From assembly GCF_004168205.1 (NCBI RefSeq), contig NZ_RCYB01000010.1:1-48382 (forward strand): DNA of 48,382 nucleotides, in the 5' to 3' direction. The position numbers and the translations under genes are program-made. The DNA comes from Catenibacterium sp. co_0103 (GTDB lineage Bacteria; Bacillota_I; Bacilli_A; Erysipelotrichales; Coprobacillaceae). This document shows positions 1-8,243 of this stretch, one piece after another; the first letter of the stretch is position 1, and each line of letters opens with the position of its first letter. Under the pieces are notes generated by a model. It ran no database searches. It was given only the letters and a program-made list of their open reading frames with translations, and was not told where the DNA came from.

Positions 1-114
1 CCCGTACGTACGGTGCAACGGGAGGCACAGAAATAATAATTAATCTCAGTATTGATATTATTTCCTGTCTACCCTATTTGGTATATAATAAGAAAAAAGA
101 GAGGAGATACGCTT

Positions 115-360
115 ATGAATTATAATGACTTATATTTCATAATTTCCATTGCGTTACAGCTTCTTATTTTCTTTGAATTAAGAAGACAATCAAAAAGTCT
201 CATGATGTTACTTATGAGTTTCTTGATTACTGTACTTTGTATCTTGTTTTTCTATTGTAGTGTAAAATGTAAAACACTAGTCTCTTTTGGTATGTTAGTA
301 GTTGTATTTCTTATGTTCCTATGGAATGTAAATTATCGTTTCAGAAAGATTCTAAAATGA
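115..360 (+). CDS. small membrane protein, unknown function
   Basis: An 81-residue protein with about three hydrophobic segments (roughly residues 5-18, 26-45 and 50-70) separated by short basic stretches, ending in a basic tail. I chose the ATG at 115 because GAGGAG at 102-107 sits at a good distance; the frame is open further upstream (to 52), but that extension has no ribosome binding site and covers the likely -10 (TATAAT, 84-89). A hairpin terminator follows directly, so it appears to be a single-gene unit. I do not recognise a family. A membrane location is inferred from hydrophobicity only. Confidence 0.6.
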   Translation: MNYNDLYFIISIALQLLIFFELRRQSKSLMMLLMSFLITVLCILFFYCSVKCKTLVSFGMLVVVFLMFLWNVNYRFRKILK

Positions 361-382
361 GAGATTATCTCTCATTTTTTTT
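358..382 (+). terminator. intrinsic terminator after the small membrane protein
   Basis: Stem TGAGAGA (358-364), loop TTA, stem TCTCTCA (368-374), followed by an uninterrupted T run. The stop codon of the preceding gene forms part of the stem. Confidence 0.85.
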
Positions 383-395
383 ACGTAAAGAATTA

Positions 396-404
396 TGTTA
401 TAAT
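396..404 (+). promoter_or_regulatory. extended -10 promoter of the lipoprotein gene
   Basis: TGTTATAAT is an extended -10 element (TGnTATAAT), about 30 bp upstream of the start codon. No good -35 hexamer is visible at the usual distance, which fits an extended -10 promoter. Confidence 0.55.
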
Positions 405-436
405 GATGTTGTAGAAAAAAAACAAGGAGGCAGACT

Positions 437-3400
437 ATGAAGAAGGTAATAGGAATCCTGGCTACTGCATTAATATTAAGTGGCTGTGGATCATCATCCG
501 ATAATCATGAGATTAAGAAGACTTCTTTCATGAAAGAAGGAAAGAATAGTTTATATGCTCTTTATAATACTAAGGGGCAGCGTTATACCAAAGATATGTA
601 TAAGACATATACACCTTTTGAAGGTGGATATTTAGTGACTAATGAGAGTGATCAGACTGGTTATATTTCTAATACAGGTAAAACAATTATTAAACCAGGA
701 CGTTATACAAGCTTAAAAACACAGGGTAATATGCTTGTAGGTGAATCTCAGCCACAGACTGGACTTTATTTAAGTGCATCTTCTCTTAATATGACAGAAA
801 ACACTTTAACACAGGTATTTGCGAATGATGCTGTTGTATGGTCTACAAATGATAATGATGTCATTGATATTAATCAGGAAGGCTATGTTTATGCAAAACA
901 TGCAGGGACTGCAACACTTACTGCAACTAAAGATAATGCGTCAGTGACTTGTGTGATTAAGGTAGAAGCATTACATCCATATCTTTCTCAGGAATCTTTA
1001 GATGTATATACATCAGAACCTGCTACACTTACAGTGAATGATTTTGGTGCACGTACAATTGAATGGAAGTCTAAGGATCCTAAGATTGCAACAGTAGACA
1101 ATGGTGTCATTCAGGGATTAAAGCCTGGTAAGACTACAATAATCGCAAAAGTAGGGGATGATACTTTAAAGTGTAAGATTAAAGTAAAACGTAAGACTTT
1201 AAAGATTTCTCAAAATGAAGCAACACTTTATACAGGTGAAGAAGGTCAGTATGGCATTGAAAATGCATATCCTGATATTAAGTGGGAAACAAGTAATGCG
1301 AATGTAGTGACTGTTGCTGATGGACATATCTGGGCTATTAATCCAGGTAAAGCGACTATCAAGGCAACAAGTAATGGTCAGACAGTTAAATCTAAGGTGA
1401 CTGTAAAGAAGAGAACACAGAGACTTGATCAGACTAAGGTGACTCTTTTAACTGAACAGAAGGTTGTATTAAATGTATTAGATAAGAAGAATCCAGAAGA
1501 AGTTGTACAATGGAGTTCTAATAAGAAAAAGATTGCTTCAGTCAATGAATTTGGTGAAGTAACAGGTTTAAAGAAGGGTAAAGCTGTTATTACTGCAAAG
1601 GTCGGCAAGAAGAAATATAAGGCTGCTATTACAGTAAAGAAGAGACAGATTAAGATTAATCCTTCTAAGACTACTATTGAAAAGGATCAGCATATCTTCT
1701 TACAAGTATTAAATAAGAAGGATGAAGATCAGGCAGTATGGACTACAAGTAATGATCAGGTTGTGATTGTAGCACCGGATACTGGAGAGATTGCAGGTGT
1801 GAAACCTGGTAAGGCTACTATTACTGTTCAGGCTGGTAATCAAAAGGCTAAGGCTAAAATTACTGTTAAGGCTAAACCTCTTTCTTTAAGTGAAACTAAG
1901 ATTGAGATGGATGAAGAATCTGATTATGGTCTTTCTATTAATAATTATGAAAATCAGAAGGTTAAATGGACAACTTCTGATAAGACAATTGCGACTGTAG
2001 AAAATGGTACAATTCATGCGAATAAAGCAGGAAAAGTGACTATTACTGCAACGATTGATAAGAAGGATTATACATGTGATGTTACAGTTCATAAGCTTAT
2101 TAAAGTGATTGATCAGAAGGAAATGACTGTTATTAAAGGTGGACAGGGTCAGCTTTCTGTGACTAATGTAAATCCTGAAGAGGTTAAATGGGATTCAAGT
2201 GATTTGAATATTGCGACTGTAGAAAATGGTACTGTATATGGTATAAGAACAGGTAAAGTAACTATTACTGCAACTATAGGTAAGAAGAAGCATATAAGTG
2301 AAGTAACTGTTATAAGAAATCCAGAAACAGAAACTAAAACAAGAGCGGCCGATATTTCTTTAGGTGGTATTGAAGTACTCAATACAAAAGGTAAGGTTCT
2401 TTATAAATCATCTACTAAGAGCGGTTTATTAAAGACTGATCTACCTGTTATCGTAAAGGGTAAGACTTATAAAGTTGTAAATAATGGGAAGACTCTATAT
2501 GCTGGTAAGAAGAAGGTTTACTATGCTTCTAGTATAGATGATGCATCTATTGTAGGTTTTGAAGATTCTATTAATGTTTATTTAAAGAATGGTAAGAAAT
2601 CTTCTATTAAGGAAGTAGGTAACTATTCTATTCTTGCATCACGTAAGAATCAGGCTATTTTATATGATGCAGATAACCAGAATACATTAGCTGTAATTGG
2701 TACTAAGATTTATTCAAATGATTATGTACTAACTGGTGCAGAGATCACAAACAAAAACAATATCGTATTAACTGCAGATGATACTGTCAGTCTTTATAGA
2801 AAGGGAGAGATTGTTCCTACAAACTCTAACTTTAAAGACAATACACATTTCATTTCTAGAAATAAGAAGATTGCCTATGGACCTCATACAGTTTATAACG
2901 GTAAGAAGACAAGTGAATTAAAGAATGTACAGGTTTATCCATATGCACATGAATTAACGGTGTCTCGTTATCCAGGTTTTGTAAAAGGTAAAGGCTATGC
3001 TTATTATGACTTCAATGGTAAGAAGGTCAGTCCTTATTATCAGGAAGCCAATCAGTATGATGAAAACAAGTGTGCTATTGTACAGCTTAAAAACGGTAAG
3101 TATGAATTAATTAATGCGGAAGGTGAAAATGTATTAAAATCATCATATCCACGTTTAGAATTCATCGGCAATTCATATTATGCAGCATATAATAAGAATG
3201 GCCAATTTAAGGTCTATGACTGTAATGGAAAAGAAGCACTTTCAGATGTTTATACAAAGATTCCTGAAAAGGCAGCAATTGTCTTTGATGGGCATCCATA
3301 TCTTGCATTAGAAAAGAATGGACGTTCTTATATCTATGATGTAGATAATGATATGAAGGAAATTTACTCTATTGAAAAAGAAATCGTTCTTCATGATGAA

Positions 3401-3457
3401 GGCTATTTCACAATTGGAGATCAATACTATACTCTTACAGGTCAGAAGATCAAATAA
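437..3457 (+). CDS. lipoprotein with seven BIG2 (Ig-like) repeats and flanking WG-like repeats
   Basis: A 1006-residue secreted lipoprotein. A short signal peptide ends in the lipobox LSGC, with Cys17 as the predicted lipidation site, followed by a Gly/Ser linker. Residues about 30-105 look like WG-type repeats (aromatic strand, then NTKGQ, then GGYLV). Residues about 107-640 contain seven bacterial Ig-like group 2 repeats, each with the W-x-S/T-S ... A-T-V ... G-x-I/V ... K-A/P-G-K-x-T-I-T-A pattern. The C-terminal third (about 650-1006) returns to WG-like repeats (YYDFNGKKV, KYELINAEGENV, VYDCNGKEA). BIG2 domains are typical of cell-surface and adhesion proteins, so a surface binding or structural role is inferred; the ligand is unknown. 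The start has a strong AAGGAGG. The next gene begins 11 bp after the stop, suggesting co-transcription. Confidence 0.85.
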   Translation: MKKVIGILATALILSGCGSSSDNHEIKKTSFMKEGKNSLYALYNTKGQRYTKDMYKTYTPFEGGYLVTNESDQTGYISNTGKTIIKPGRYTSLKTQGNMLVGESQPQTGLYLSASSLNMTENTLTQVFANDAVVWSTNDNDVIDINQEGYVYAKHAGTATLTATKDNASVTCVIKVEALHPYLSQESLDVYTSEPATLTVNDFGARTIEWKSKDPKIATVDNGVIQGLKPGKTTIIAKVGDDTLKCKIKVKRKTLKISQNEATLYTGEEGQYGIENAYPDIKWETSNANVVTVADGHIWAINPGKATIKATSNGQTVKSKVTVKKRTQRLDQTKVTLLTEQKVVLNVLDKKNPEEVVQWSSNKKKIASVNEFGEVTGLKKGKAVITAKVGKKKYKAAITVKKRQIKINPSKTTIEKDQHIFLQVLNKKDEDQAVWTTSNDQVVIVAPDTGEIAGVKPGKATITVQAGNQKAKAKITVKAKPLSLSETKIEMDEESDYGLSINNYENQKVKWTTSDKTIATVENGTIHANKAGKVTITATIDKKDYTCDVTVHKLIKVIDQKEMTVIKGGQGQLSVTNVNPEEVKWDSSDLNIATVENGTVYGIRTGKVTITATIGKKKHISEVTVIRNPETETKTRAADISLGGIEVLNTKGKVLYKSSTKSGLLKTDLPVIVKGKTYKVVNNGKTLYAGKKKVYYASSIDDASIVGFEDSINVYLKNGKKSSIKEVGNYSILASRKNQAILYDADNQNTLAVIGTKIYSNDYVLTGAEITNKNNIVLTADDTVSLYRKGEIVPTNSNFKDNTHFISRNKKIAYGPHTVYNGKKTSELKNVQVYPYAHELTVSRYPGFVKGKGYAYYDFNGKKVSPYYQEANQYDENKCAIVQLKNGKYELINAEGENVLKSSYPRLEFIGNSYYAAYNKNGQFKVYDCNGKEALSDVYTKIPEKAAIVFDGHPYLALEKNGRSYIYDVDNDMKEIYSIEKEIVLHDEGYFTIGDQYYTLTGQKIK

Positions 3458-3468
3458 GGGGGAATTCT

Positions 3469-4524
3469 ATGGCAATTTTACTCGCAACTTTATTAACGTT
3501 TGTTGGATTGATGTTAACATTCCAGCTGATTTACTTTGAAATCAGCCGTAAACGTGCATTAAGAGTGAATAACTTAGTGTGGTTTGAACAATTCAATCGT
3601 CCTTTCAACTATACAGGAACAGCAAGCATGGTTGTATTATGTATTATCTGTTATATGATTGGTGGTACAGATGCACCATTCATGTCAGCACTGTGGTTCT
3701 TAGAACTCATTATCTTTGTGGCATGTGGTGTGATTGCGGATGCAATCGTACAATTTATTATTATTAAGTATGGTAAGTTCAGATGTCGTCAGCAGATTCA
3801 ATCAGCTACACATCTAATGAAAGAAATTGAAGAATTAAAACGTGGAGATGAAGAAGACTATGGTTATGAAGTCTCTGCACCACTTTATGATGAAGTCGCT
3901 ATTACTAAGAGCTATGTTCATCCAGAAGATCATTTAGCCTTTATGACAGTGGATAAAGGGCAGTTTGTAAAGGATTATAAAGATTATCCAGCAGCAACAT
4001 TTGATATTGAACCTTATACTGAAACAAGTGAAGTAGAAGCAACTCTAGAAGGATTACCTGTTAAGGCAACTAAATTGACAGAATCTAACCTGCTTCCATT
4101 TAAGGATGAACGTATCGATGTATTAATGGATCAATTCTCTAACTATGATAAGAATGAAGTATTACGTGTACTTAAACCAAATGGTACTTTCATTGTGAAT
4201 CAGAATGGTAGTGAAAACCTTCATGAATTCTTATCTATGTATATGCCTTTTAAGATGAGAGGTGTATGGGATATGAACAGCTGTGCAATGACTCTTGCTG
4301 AGGCAGGATTTGAAGTTGTAGAAACTAAAGAAGATAAAGGTTATATTCGTTTCCATAATCTTCGCCAAATACAGACTTACTTCCGTAAGGTGGCTCCAGA
4401 AGTGGCTGAAAATGTCGCACAATATAAGAGCTTCTATATGAATGCATTAGATCAGATTAAACAGAATACATATTTCCAGTTGACAACATATCGTTTCTTA
4501 GTTGTCGCAAAGAAGAATTTCTAA
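3469..4524 (+). CDS. membrane-anchored methyltransferase-like protein
   Basis: A 351-residue protein. Three hydrophobic segments (about 1-22, 52-70 and 74-98) are followed by a basic and then an acidic linker, and by a cytoplasmic domain from about 140. That domain carries the second half of a class I SAM-methyltransferase fold: LLPFKDERIDVLMD resembles motif IV, and EVLRVLKPNGTFIVNQ is the typical 'RVLKPGG' motif. A glycine-rich motif I (E/DxGxGxG) for SAM binding is not seen where it should be, so activity is doubtful. The gene follows the BIG2 lipoprotein closely with a GGGGG ribosome site and ends at a terminator, so the two likely form one transcript. Function is unknown; a degenerate methyltransferase is the best description. 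Confidence 0.6.
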   Translation: MAILLATLLTFVGLMLTFQLIYFEISRKRALRVNNLVWFEQFNRPFNYTGTASMVVLCIICYMIGGTDAPFMSALWFLELIIFVACGVIADAIVQFIIIKYGKFRCRQQIQSATHLMKEIEELKRGDEEDYGYEVSAPLYDEVAITKSYVHPEDHLAFMTVDKGQFVKDYKDYPAATFDIEPYTETSEVEATLEGLPVKATKLTESNLLPFKDERIDVLMDQFSNYDKNEVLRVLKPNGTFIVNQNGSENLHEFLSMYMPFKMRGVWDMNSCAMTLAEAGFEVVETKEDKGYIRFHNLRQIQTYFRKVAPEVAENVAQYKSFYMNALDQIKQNTYFQLTTYRFLVVAKKNF

Positions 4525-4525
4525 T

Positions 4526-4552
4526 AGGCTTTCTTAATTGAAAGCCTTTTTT
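4526..4552 (+). terminator. intrinsic terminator
   Basis: AGGCTTTC (4526-4533), loop TTAATT, GAAAGCCT (4540-4547), then a T run. It separates the lipoprotein/methyltransferase-like pair from the cardiolipin synthase gene. Confidence 0.85.
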
Positions 4553-4567
4553 AAATAGGGGGATTTT

Positions 4568-6100
4568 ATGAATACATATGAGCATAAAAATGATGTAAAA
4601 AATAGTATTGTAAGAGTAATAATTGCTGCACTTCTGATTATTATTCAGGTATTTATGATTGTGAATCTTGCGATACATCTTTCTGAATACTATGCAGCTT
4701 TTGATACAATCATGAGTATAATTGCCTTTATATGTGTACTACGTATTTATGGTAGACCGGATAATAGTGCTTTTAAGCTATCTTGGATTGTTTTGATTCT
4801 CATCTTTCCTGTCTTTGGTTTAGCTATATATATCTTGTTTGGTAGACCTTCATTGTTGAAGACAGTACAGAAGAAGTTCAATAAAGTAAATGATGATCTC
4901 AACAGTTATAAGATTGAAACACAAGGTTATGAAGAACTTCAACAGAATGATCCTCTTCATGCCACAGAAGCTTATTATCTACAATCTTTGGGTTTTCCTA
5001 CTTTTAATCATACAAAGATAAAATTCTATAGTTCTACAAATGATGCATTGGAAGCACAACTACATGATTTAAATAACGCTAAAGAATTCATATTCATGGA
5101 ATATCATGCGATAGAAGATTCAAAAGCATGGAGACAGATAGAGGATATCCTTGTAGAGAAAGTAAAACAGGGTGTGGATGTAAGAGTTTTTTATGATGAT
5201 ATGGGAAGCGTAGGATTTATTAATAATAAGTTTAGAGCACGTCTTCATGATGAAGGTATACAATGCCGTGTATTTAACCCTATCTTTCCTGTTTTAAATC
5301 CATTTATGAATAATCGCGATCATCGTAAGATTACTGTCATAGATGGTCTAATAGGCTATACTGGTGGTTATAATCTTGCCGATGAATACTTCAATTACAC
5401 ACATCCTTATGGACTATGGAAGGACTCTGGAGTAAGATTAGAGGGTGATGCAGTAGACTCTCTCACAAAGATATTCTTTGAGATGTGGCAGACATCAAGT
5501 AAAGAAGATAATGAAGACCTCACACTTTATTTAAAAGGTCATAAAGTATCAGGAGAAGGATATATCATCCCTTACTCAGATACACCTTTAGATGATGAAG
5601 AAACAGGTGAGAATGTCTATTTAAATATGATTAAACATGCTGTTGATCATATCTATATCACTACACCATATCTGATATTAAGTGACGAAATGCAAAGAGA
5701 ACTTATTCTTGCATCAAAAAGAGGTGTCGATGTAAGAATCATTACACCTGGTATTCCTGATAAAGCAGTTGTCTTTGCATTGACTAGAAGCTATTATTCA
5801 CATCTTGTGCAGGCAGGTATTCATATTTATGAATATACTCCTGGATTTATTCATTCAAAACAATGTTTGGTTGATGATCAGGTCGGTGTTGTTGGTACAA
5901 TTAACTTTGACTTTAGAAGTCTTTATCTACACTTTGAAAATGGATGCTGGTTTACACATAATCATGCAGTCAAAGAATTAAGAGAAGACTTCGATGAACT
6001 ATTTGAAATAAGTCAGGATGTATCAGAAAAGTATATAAATACAAGTGTTGTATTAAGAGGATGGAGATGTATTTTACGTTTCTTTAGCCCTCTTATGTAA
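4568..6100 (+). CDS. cls: cardiolipin synthase (two-HKD phospholipase D family)
   Basis: A 510-residue membrane enzyme expected to condense two phosphatidylglycerol molecules into cardiolipin and glycerol. Two N-terminal transmembrane segments (about 15-35 and 62-95, the second with the PLDc_N-like 'IVLILIFPVFGLAIYILFGR' stretch) precede two PLD domains. Both HxKx4D motifs are intact: HRKITVID in the first half with downstream GYTGGYN, and HSKQCLVD in the second half with downstream GTINFDFRS. Length matches the family (480-520). The start ATG follows GGGGG. The next gene begins 9 bp after the stop, suggesting an operon with the AI-2E-type permease. Confidence 0.93.
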   Translation: MNTYEHKNDVKNSIVRVIIAALLIIIQVFMIVNLAIHLSEYYAAFDTIMSIIAFICVLRIYGRPDNSAFKLSWIVLILIFPVFGLAIYILFGRPSLLKTVQKKFNKVNDDLNSYKIETQGYEELQQNDPLHATEAYYLQSLGFPTFNHTKIKFYSSTNDALEAQLHDLNNAKEFIFMEYHAIEDSKAWRQIEDILVEKVKQGVDVRVFYDDMGSVGFINNKFRARLHDEGIQCRVFNPIFPVLNPFMNNRDHRKITVIDGLIGYTGGYNLADEYFNYTHPYGLWKDSGVRLEGDAVDSLTKIFFEMWQTSSKEDNEDLTLYLKGHKVSGEGYIIPYSDTPLDDEETGENVYLNMIKHAVDHIYITTPYLILSDEMQRELILASKRGVDVRIITPGIPDKAVVFALTRSYYSHLVQAGIHIYEYTPGFIHSKQCLVDDQVGVVGTINFDFRSLYLHFENGCWFTHNHAVKELREDFDELFEISQDVSEKYINTSVVLRGWRCILRFFSPLM

Positions 6101-6109
6101 GGAGGTACT

Positions 6110-7282
6110 ATGTTTCGTTTTAAACCTAATAGAAAATATACACAGATATCTATTTATGTAGTACTTACTGTCATTGCAATCTATCTTGTGATTGCAGCAG
6201 GAAGTAACATATCAGATATTCTTTTGTTTCTTAAGAAGGGATTGGGATTTTTAAGCCAGGTATTTACACCATTACTCATTGGTTTTGTGATTGCCTATTT
6301 ATTAAAGCCAGTAGTAGAAAAGGTAGAATCATCTCTTAGAAATGTTTCTTATTTTAAAGAAAAGAAGAAGTTAACTCATCAGTTATCTGTTGTGATTACT
6401 TCTTTAATTGTATTATTTGTTTTTGCGTTATTATCTACTTTTGTGATTAAAAGTATTGGTAAAGAACTTGCAGTCACACGGTTTAAGGATATGAGTGATT
6501 TCTTACGTATTGTCGCAAAGAATGTGAATGAGATTTATGAGGCAATCATCGTACAGCTTAAATCTATGAGTATTTCTACAGTACAAGTACAGCAGTTCTT
6601 AAAGACAGCAGTTGATGGTGTTACAAGTAATCTTCTAGGCGGTATCACTAAAGTGTCGGACTTCTTCACTAATTTACTATTCTCTATTATTTTTGCGATT
6701 TATTTTATGCTTGATGGAGAAAAATTATGGAATTATTGGAGTAAGAGTATTAAAGCTTTTACAAGTAGGAAAGTAGACACTGCTATTCATCAATTATTAA
6801 TTGATATTGAAGGTGTATTCTCTGGTTATGTACGTGGTCAGGTGATTGATGCTTTTCTTATGTTTGTCATGGTAAGTGTAGCATTTGGCTTCTTGCATGT
6901 TAAATTCTGGATTGTGATTGCATTATTAGTTGGTATAGGTAATCTAATACCTTATGTAGGCCCGTTCCTTGGATATGCTTCTATCGCAATTATTGGTCTT
7001 GTGACAGCTGATTTACATATGGCTTTAAGAGCTTTGATTGCATTACTTATTATTCAGGGGGTAGATGGTAATATTATTAACCCAAGATTATTAAGTGCAA
7101 GTATTGATATTCATCCTGTACTTGTTATCGTATCACTTATTTTCGGTAGTATGATTGGTGGATTCTTAGGAATGCTCGTTTCTGTACCAGTAGGTGCATT
7201 ATGTAAGATCTGGTTTGAAAGATTAGTAGAATATCGTACGGAAACCAAAAATGAATTAGAGGAGAAAGAAAATGGAATTTAG
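6110..7282 (+). CDS. AI-2E family transporter (PerM/YtvI-like permease)
   Basis: A 390-residue polytopic membrane protein with about eight hydrophobic segments and the family layout: N-terminal helices, a central more polar region (about 120-200), then a run including FAIYFMLDGEKLW, GYVRGQVIDAFLMF, GIGNLIPYVGPFLG and a C-terminal QGVDGNIINPRLL segment. The last two are characteristic of the AI-2E transporter family. Members have been linked to autoinducer export, Na+/H+ antiport or general efflux, so the substrate cannot be called. AAGGAGG precedes the start. It overlaps the next gene by 11 bp, implying translational coupling. Confidence 0.88.
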   Translation: MFRFKPNRKYTQISIYVVLTVIAIYLVIAAGSNISDILLFLKKGLGFLSQVFTPLLIGFVIAYLLKPVVEKVESSLRNVSYFKEKKKLTHQLSVVITSLIVLFVFALLSTFVIKSIGKELAVTRFKDMSDFLRIVAKNVNEIYEAIIVQLKSMSISTVQVQQFLKTAVDGVTSNLLGGITKVSDFFTNLLFSIIFAIYFMLDGEKLWNYWSKSIKAFTSRKVDTAIHQLLIDIEGVFSGYVRGQVIDAFLMFVMVSVAFGFLHVKFWIVIALLVGIGNLIPYVGPFLGYASIAIIGLVTADLHMALRALIALLIIQGVDGNIINPRLLSASIDIHPVLVIVSLIFGSMIGGFLGMLVSVPVGALCKIWFERLVEYRTETKNELEEKENGI

Positions 7283-7727
7283 ATTTAATCCATGGATGTT
7301 AGATGTAGATGTTAATGCAACACAGCATGACTATAGTAAAAATGATTATTCTAAAGAGAAACAATTAAATGAAGAACTAAAGAAAGCTATGTCTTTCCAG
7401 CAGTCTCGTATCTTTGAAACATTAGGCGTTGATCCTGATAAGATTCTTGTCGAAAAGATTCCTTTAGAAGGTTCTCAGAATGTTTATAAATTCTCTTTTA
7501 TCATTAAGGGAAAACTTCTGACAATCACAAATATGCAGGCGGCAGTATATAGTGATGAAAAGGTGTTTGGACCTGAAATATTAGATTATGTAGAAGTTGT
7601 AGATATCCCAAAAGGTGGCGTAATGGTCTATGAAATGGGTAATCTTGCATTAGCTTTTAAACACCCTGGACATACAAAAGAATGGAATTGTGGTTCTGTT
7701 TTAGGTGTTGGATTTATACAATTATAA
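7272..7727 (+). CDS. conserved-looking soluble protein, unknown function
   Basis: A 151-residue protein with no signal peptide or membrane segment. The N-terminal 50 residues are polar and probably helical; the rest alternates short beta-like segments (YKFSFIIKGKLLTI, EILDYVEVVDI, GGVMVYEMGNLALAF) and ends in a Gly-rich hydrophobic tail. I do not recognise the family. Its start codon lies inside the end of the permease gene, with GAGGAGA just upstream, so it is probably translated with it. A gap with the ptsH promoter follows. Confidence 0.65.
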   Translation: MEFRFNPWMLDVDVNATQHDYSKNDYSKEKQLNEELKKAMSFQQSRIFETLGVDPDKILVEKIPLEGSQNVYKFSFIIKGKLLTITNMQAAVYSDEKVFGPEILDYVEVVDIPKGGVMVYEMGNLALAFKHPGHTKEWNCGSVLGVGFIQL

Positions 7728-7767
7728 AAAATTATTATCAAAAAAATAGCGTATATATCAATACTTT

Positions 7768-7781
7768 TGTAAGCGTTAGTA
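7768..7781. promoter_or_regulatory. possible catabolite-response element (cre-like) upstream of ptsH
   Basis: TGTAAGCGTTAGTA matches the CcpA cre consensus (TGWNANCGNTNWCA) at 12 of 14 positions, about 40 bp upstream of the ptsH -10. CcpA control of ptsH is inferred; no CcpA gene is present in the window. Confidence 0.3.
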
Positions 7782-7818
7782 AAAAATAACATAAAGGTAT
7801 AGAAAAAATTAGGATTTG

Positions 7819-7827
7819 TGATATAAT
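7819..7827 (+). promoter_or_regulatory. extended -10 promoter of ptsH
   Basis: TGATATAAT lies about 30 bp upstream of the ptsH start, followed by an AAGGAGG ribosome site. The -35 region is weak. Confidence 0.6.
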
Positions 7828-7858
7828 AAGACCATATTCATAAGGAGGAATTTTTTAA

Positions 7859-8125
7859 ATGGAAAAATTATCATTCGTAGTATCTGACCCAGTAGGTTTA
7901 CATGCAAGACCTGCTACAATCTTAGTAAACCAGGCTAGCAAATTCTCTAGCAATATTAACTTAATCTATAACGGTAAGAGCGTTAACCTTAAATCAATCA
8001 TGGGTGTTATGTCTTTAGGTGTTCCAACTAAGGCTACTGTAGAAATCGAAGCTGAAGGTGAAGACGAAAAGGACGTAATCGAATCTATCGCTAAGGTTAT
8101 CAAAGAACAGAAAGTTGCTGAATAA
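7859..8125 (+). CDS. ptsH: phosphocarrier protein HPr
   Basis: An 88-residue HPr, the usual size. It passes phosphate from enzyme I to the sugar-specific EIIA proteins of the PTS in the cytoplasm. The active-site motif GLHARPA places the phosphorylated histidine at His15, and the Firmicutes regulatory site is present at Ser46 ([12 protein letters not shown]), the target of HPr kinase in catabolite repression. ptsI is not adjacent: the gene is followed by its own terminator and is monocistronic, unlike the common ptsHI arrangement. Confidence 0.96.
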   Translation: MEKLSFVVSDPVGLHARPATILVNQASKFSSNINLIYNGKSVNLKSIMGVMSLGVPTKATVEIEAEGEDEKDVIESIAKVIKEQKVAE

Positions 8126-8141
8126 TATACTTTTGTTTTTG

Positions 8142-8168
8142 ACAGTGGATTTTATCCACTGTTTTTTT
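8142..8168 (+). terminator. ptsH terminator
   Basis: Perfect 9-bp stem ACAGTGGAT / ATCCACTGT with loop TTT (8142-8162), followed by a T run. Confidence 0.9.
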
Positions 8169-8243
8169 TACACAATTTTTCCCATATTTACTCCATAATA
8201 ACGCAAATATTATTTCTTACTATATTTATAAGGAGGCGTTATT

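Noticed and set aside
1..22. Palindrome CCGTACGTACGG within a hairpin (CCCGT ... ACGGG) at the very start of the window, similar to the GTACGTA motifs in the element.
   Set aside because: Only a fragment of the upstream feature is visible, and an 8-base shared string could be chance. It is not enough for a call.
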